From positions 1-7,693 of the forward strand of contig JAFSHE010000296.1 of the NCBI GenBank assembly GCA_017440445.1: a DNA stretch of 7,693 nucleotides, in the 5' to 3' direction. The notes beneath the pieces are model-generated. The model was not told the origin of the DNA and searched no databases. It was given only the letters and a program-made list of their open reading frames with translations. The translations under genes were made by a program, and so were the position numbers. Positions within the stretch are counted from its first letter, which is position 1; the number at the start of each line of letters is the position of its first letter. Below, in pieces: positions 5,644 to 7,693 of the stretch. The stretch is from Oscillospiraceae bacterium. GTDB lineage: Bacteria; Bacillota_A; Clostridia; Oscillospirales; Ruminococcaceae.

Positions 5644-6402
5644 ATGAACAACCTACTGGCAATTTCCGCTGCTGTCACAATAAGTGTTTCAGCGGTGTCT
5701 GAATATTCGCATCTTAACGAATTCAACGGAGAGAAGATAGCCTACGGCATGGGAAACGAAACAGACAGCGCAAACCGTCCTCTCGGGGCTATAAACGCTC
5801 AAAGTAAATACGGTGAAAAGGGCGCACTGTTTATAGGCGACGAAAAGGACAAGCGGATATGGCTCACCTTTGACGAGGGCTACGAAAACGGATATACTCC
5901 TAAAATACTTGATACTCTCAGAGATAAGGGCGTTAAGGCTGTATTCTTCGTCACCTACGACTATGCCGAGAAAAATCCCGAGCTAATCAGACGAATGATA
6001 GACGAGGGACACACAGTTGGAAACCACACATGGAGCCACCCCTCGCTGCCCGAATGCTCCGCAGATGAGCTGCACTCGGAGCTTTCAATGCTCCACGATT
6101 ATATCAGAGATAATTTCGATTACGAGATGTATGTCATGCGTCCGCCGATGGGAGAATTCTCCGAGAAGGTCCTCGCCTGTGCAAAGGAGCTTGGCTACAC
6201 AACAGTGCTATGGAGCTTCGCCTACCCCGACTGGGATGTGAATAATCAGCCCGGCAAGAGCGCAGCATACGAAAAGATAACCTCAAAGACACACAACGGA
6301 GCGGTCTATCTTCTGCATGCGGTATCACAGACAAACACCGAGATACTTGGTGACGTTATCGACTACTGGCAGGAAAACGGATACATCATCACCCCGATGT
6401 AA
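5644..6402 (+). CDS. pdaA: PdaA-like polysaccharide deacetylase, exported
   Basis: A family-4 carbohydrate esterase (NodB domain), 252 residues, close to Bacillus PdaA. PdaA removes acetyl groups from N-acetylmuramic acid on the way to muramic delta-lactam in spore cortex. Visible motifs, numbered from the ATG at 5644: LTFDEGYENG (motif 1, D77 catalytic-base position), NHTWSHP (motif 2, H128 and H132), RPPMGEF (motif 3, R166), DWDVNNQPGK (a PdaA-type feature) and LLHAVS (motif 5, H225). Motif 1 has DE where many deacetylases have DD, as in the PdaA branch, where the second Asp is not kept. An N-terminal hydrophobic stretch (about 3-19) is a signal peptide or membrane anchor. I chose 5644 because GGAG at 5631-5634 is 9 bases away; it would directly abut the other ATG at 5635. 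The gene is monocistronic and divergent from the two-component operon. Whether it serves sporulation or vegetative wall modification is not visible. Confidence 0.88.
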   Translation: MNNLLAISAAVTISVSAVSEYSHLNEFNGEKIAYGMGNETDSANRPLGAINAQSKYGEKGALFIGDEKDKRIWLTFDEGYENGYTPKILDTLRDKGVKAVFFVTYDYAEKNPELIRRMIDEGHTVGNHTWSHPSLPECSADELHSELSMLHDYIRDNFDYEMYVMRPPMGEFSEKVLACAKELGYTTVLWSFAYPDWDVNNQPGKSAAYEKITSKTHNGAVYLLHAVSQTNTEILGDVIDYWQENGYIITPM

Positions 6403-6408
6403 TCGTCA

Positions 6409-6441
6409 AACGGGAGCAATAGCTTGCTCCCGTTATTTTTT
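6409..6441 (+). terminator. Rho-independent terminator of the deacetylase gene
   Basis: AACGGGAGCAA (6409-6419) pairs perfectly over 11 bp with TTGCTCCCGTT (6424-6434) around the loop TAGC, followed by A and six T (6436-6441). It begins 7 bases after the stop codon. On the minus strand the stem is followed only by a short T-run, so it would end the convergent binding-protein transcript less efficiently, but it could act from both sides. Confidence 0.93.
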
Positions 6442-6444
6442 ATG

Positions 6445-7338
6445 TCATTCCTCAGAAGTAAGCTGCTCAGAGATAGCAGAAAAGACCTCGGATGTACGTG
6501 CAGAGGGGCGCTCAAACCTCGCAGAGGGAACAAAAAGCACCTTTGCACCGTTATATACATACACAGACAGAACATCGTCATAAGCGATGTCATTATAGCT
6601 TAGCGTATCGGCGGCAATTATGTAATCAGGCTGTATCTCACCGAGAGAAAGCAGCTCCGAATAGCCCTCGGATGCGCAAAGATTTTCTCCGCAGAGCGAA
6701 AGCACAGCATTCTCAAATGTACCCACCCCTGCGGCAGTCATTTTAGGACTAATATAGATATAACTTCCCGAAAATGCTCCGTCAGCGGAGGTCTTAAGTG
6801 CCTCGACAGCGGTCAGAGCCTTATTTTTTGCCGCTTCACTGCCGATAAATACAGATGCAATATTTTCATAAAGAACACCGTAGCTGTCGATATCACACGG
6901 AGTATCAAGGCATATAACCGCTGTACCCTTTTCCTCCAATGCGTAAACATCACGCTCGGAGAGAGCAGACAGAGAAAACACCACATCCGCTTCAAGAGCT
7001 GTAAGCATATCAATATCGGGGTTTTCGGCACTTCCTACCCTTTGTACAGTAAGCTCAGGATAGTCACAGTATGTGCTTATTCCGAAGAGCCTGTCCGCAA
7101 AGCCAAGCTCAGCGATTATCTCAGTTACAGCAGGAGATAAGCTTACAACACGCTGCGCCTCTGCCTTAATCTCGACACCGTCTATCTCAAGCGGAAATAT
7201 CTGCGGCTGCGTAACAGAACTCTGCGGGACATCTGTCACGATAAGCTCCGTAGGCACAGAAGAACTCTCCTCGCCCTTTTCGCAGGCAGTCAGCAGAAGT
7301 CCGAAGGAAATCAGAAAGGGCATCAAATATCGCTTCAT
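6445..7338 (-). CDS. Lipoprotein solute-binding protein, BtuF/FhuD-like (ABC uptake)
   Basis: Surface lipoprotein of 297 residues in the helical-backbone (TroA/PeriBP_2) class, which binds iron-siderophores, haem or cobalamin and delivers them to ABC importers. The N-terminus MKRYLMPFLISFGLLLTAC is a lipoprotein signal with lipobox LTAC and lipidated Cys19, then a Ser/Glu/Pro-rich linker (20-50). The first lobe starts at RVVSLSPAVTEIIAELG (63-79), followed by GISTYCDYPE (86-95) and VGSAENPDIDMLTALEADVV (101-120). These are typical of the BtuF-like branch. The second lobe begins around 190. The ATG at 7338 is chosen because AAGGAG is 6 bases upstream and the signal peptide starts there; a longer in-frame reading to 7389 adds 17 hydrophilic residues and overlaps the DUF815 gene. 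No permease or ATPase of an ABC transporter is next to it. The ligand is not determinable from sequence alone. Confidence 0.85.
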   Translation of the reverse strand: MKRYLMPFLISFGLLLTACEKGEESSSVPTELIVTDVPQSSVTQPQIFPLEIDGVEIKAEAQRVVSLSPAVTEIIAELGFADRLFGISTYCDYPELTVQRVGSAENPDIDMLTALEADVVFSLSALSERDVYALEEKGTAVICLDTPCDIDSYGVLYENIASVFIGSEAAKNKALTAVEALKTSADGAFSGSYIYISPKMTAAGVGTFENAVLSLCGENLCASEGYSELLSLGEIQPDYIIAADTLSYNDIAYDDVLSVYVYNGAKVLFVPSARFERPSARTSEVFSAISEQLTSEE

Positions 7339-7344
7339 ATCTTG

Positions 7345-7350
7345 CTCCTT
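7345..7350 (-). promoter_or_regulatory. Ribosome binding site of the binding-protein gene
   Basis: AAGGAG on the minus strand with a 6-base spacer (CAAGAT) before the ATG at 7338. It lies in the 16-base gap after the DUF815 stop codon, fixes the start and suggests co-transcription with DUF815. Confidence 0.82.
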
Positions 7351-7354
7351 CCCA

Positions 7355-7693
7355 TCAATAGTCCATTCCGAGGGATATCCTCGCACCAAGCCAGTCTACA
7401 AACTGTCGTGCTGTCCTTGGTGAGCGTCCGCTGCGTCTTAGCGCAAAACGCTCGGCAGCTGCAAAAAGCTGCTCCTGCGGGATATCTATTCCTGCATCCT
7501 GCGCAAGCTGTCTAACGATATCAAGGAATACCTCCTTATTCGGGCTGCTGAATGTCACATACAGACCAAATCTGTCAGCAAGGGACATGCTTTCATCTAT
7601 CGCATCTGAGCGGCTGATATCATCGCCTGCACGCTCCGCAGAGGTCTCCTTGATTATCTTTCTGCGGTTTGTTGTAGCATAAATGAGTATATT
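7355..7693 (-). CDS. DUF815-family AAA+ ATPase, C-terminal part (enters from right edge)
   Basis: Only the last 112 residues are in the window and the frame is open to the right edge; the Walker A and B motifs lie outside. The visible part starts at the sensor-1 strand NILIYATTNRRKIIKE (1-16 of the fragment). SLADRFGLYVTF follows (37-48, arginine-finger region), then the sensor-2/lid helix GRSPRTARQF (89-98) near the end at residue 112. This order is characteristic of the DUF815 group of MoxR-distant AAA+ ATPases found in many Firmicutes, whose cellular role is not established to my knowledge. An internal ATG at 7588 is not the start, since homologous sequence continues upstream. The stop is 16 bases before the binding-protein start, so the two are likely one operon. 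Confidence 0.85.
   Translation of the reverse strand, partial: NILIYATTNRRKIIKETSAERAGDDISRSDAIDESMSLADRFGLYVTFSSPNKEVFLDIVRQLAQDAGIDIPQEQLFAAAERFALRRSGRSPRTARQFVDWLGARISLGMDY

Noticed and set aside
6017..6593. Several overlapping open frames across the deacetylase end and binding-protein end, on both strands
   Set aside because: They are out-of-frame shadows of two well-supported genes, without ribosome binding sites or recognisable protein features; some cross the terminator at 6409-6441.
7339..7389. 17-residue longer start for the binding protein
   Set aside because: The extension is hydrophilic and would put residues before a clear lipoprotein signal; AAGGAG precedes the ATG at 7338; the extension overlaps the end of the DUF815 gene.
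7355..7588. Complete 77-aa small protein
   Set aside because: The frame stays open to the right edge, and the upstream residues (ILIYATTNRRK) continue a recognisable DUF815 ATPase, so it is the tail of a larger gene.

Overview
The window looks like chromosomal DNA from a low-to-moderate-GC Firmicute of the Clostridia, probably a Ruminococcus-type Oscillospiraceae member. The basis is strong AGGAGG-type ribosome binding sites, AT-rich intergenic regions with hairpin-plus-T terminators, a VanR/VanS-like two-component pair of clostridial type, a PdaA-type deacetylase and a DUF815 ATPase. This taxonomic call is inference. I saw no tRNA, rRNA, CRISPR array, insertion sequence or phage gene.

Layout, left to right. 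(1) 1-348, minus: the first 116 codons of a DHH-family phosphoesterase that continues beyond the left edge. (2) 349-633: a regulatory intergenic region holding a good minus-strand promoter for the DHH gene, a 30-bp dyad just after its predicted transcription start, a perfect 16-bp LacI/CcpA-like palindrome, and the terminator(s) of the operon to its right. (3) 634-5509, minus: a tightly overlapping four-gene operon read right to left: OmpR/PhoB-family response regulator, multi-spanning histidine kinase (TTG start), a 544-aa four-helix membrane protein with a large extracytoplasmic coiled domain, and a 180-aa five-helix membrane protein. The last two are unrecognised. (4) 5510-5643: a divergent intergenic region with 11-bp tandem repeats that look like response-regulator sites. 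(5) 5644-6402, plus: an exported PdaA-like peptidoglycan/muramic-lactam deacetylase ending in a textbook terminator. (6) 6445-7338, minus: a lipoprotein solute-binding protein of the BtuF/FhuD-like group, convergent with the deacetylase. (7) 7355-7693, minus: the C-terminal end of a DUF815 AAA+ ATPase, entering from the right edge and probably co-transcribed with the binding protein.

How they may work together (inference): the two-component pair probably responds to an envelope signal. The two membrane proteins, translationally coupled behind the kinase, are the best candidates for accessory sensors or effectors of that signal. The shared control region suggests the same regulator may act on its own operon and on the divergent cell-wall deacetylase. 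The four-gene operon with two uncharacterised membrane partners is the most interesting part of the window. The individual gene families on either side are ordinary.
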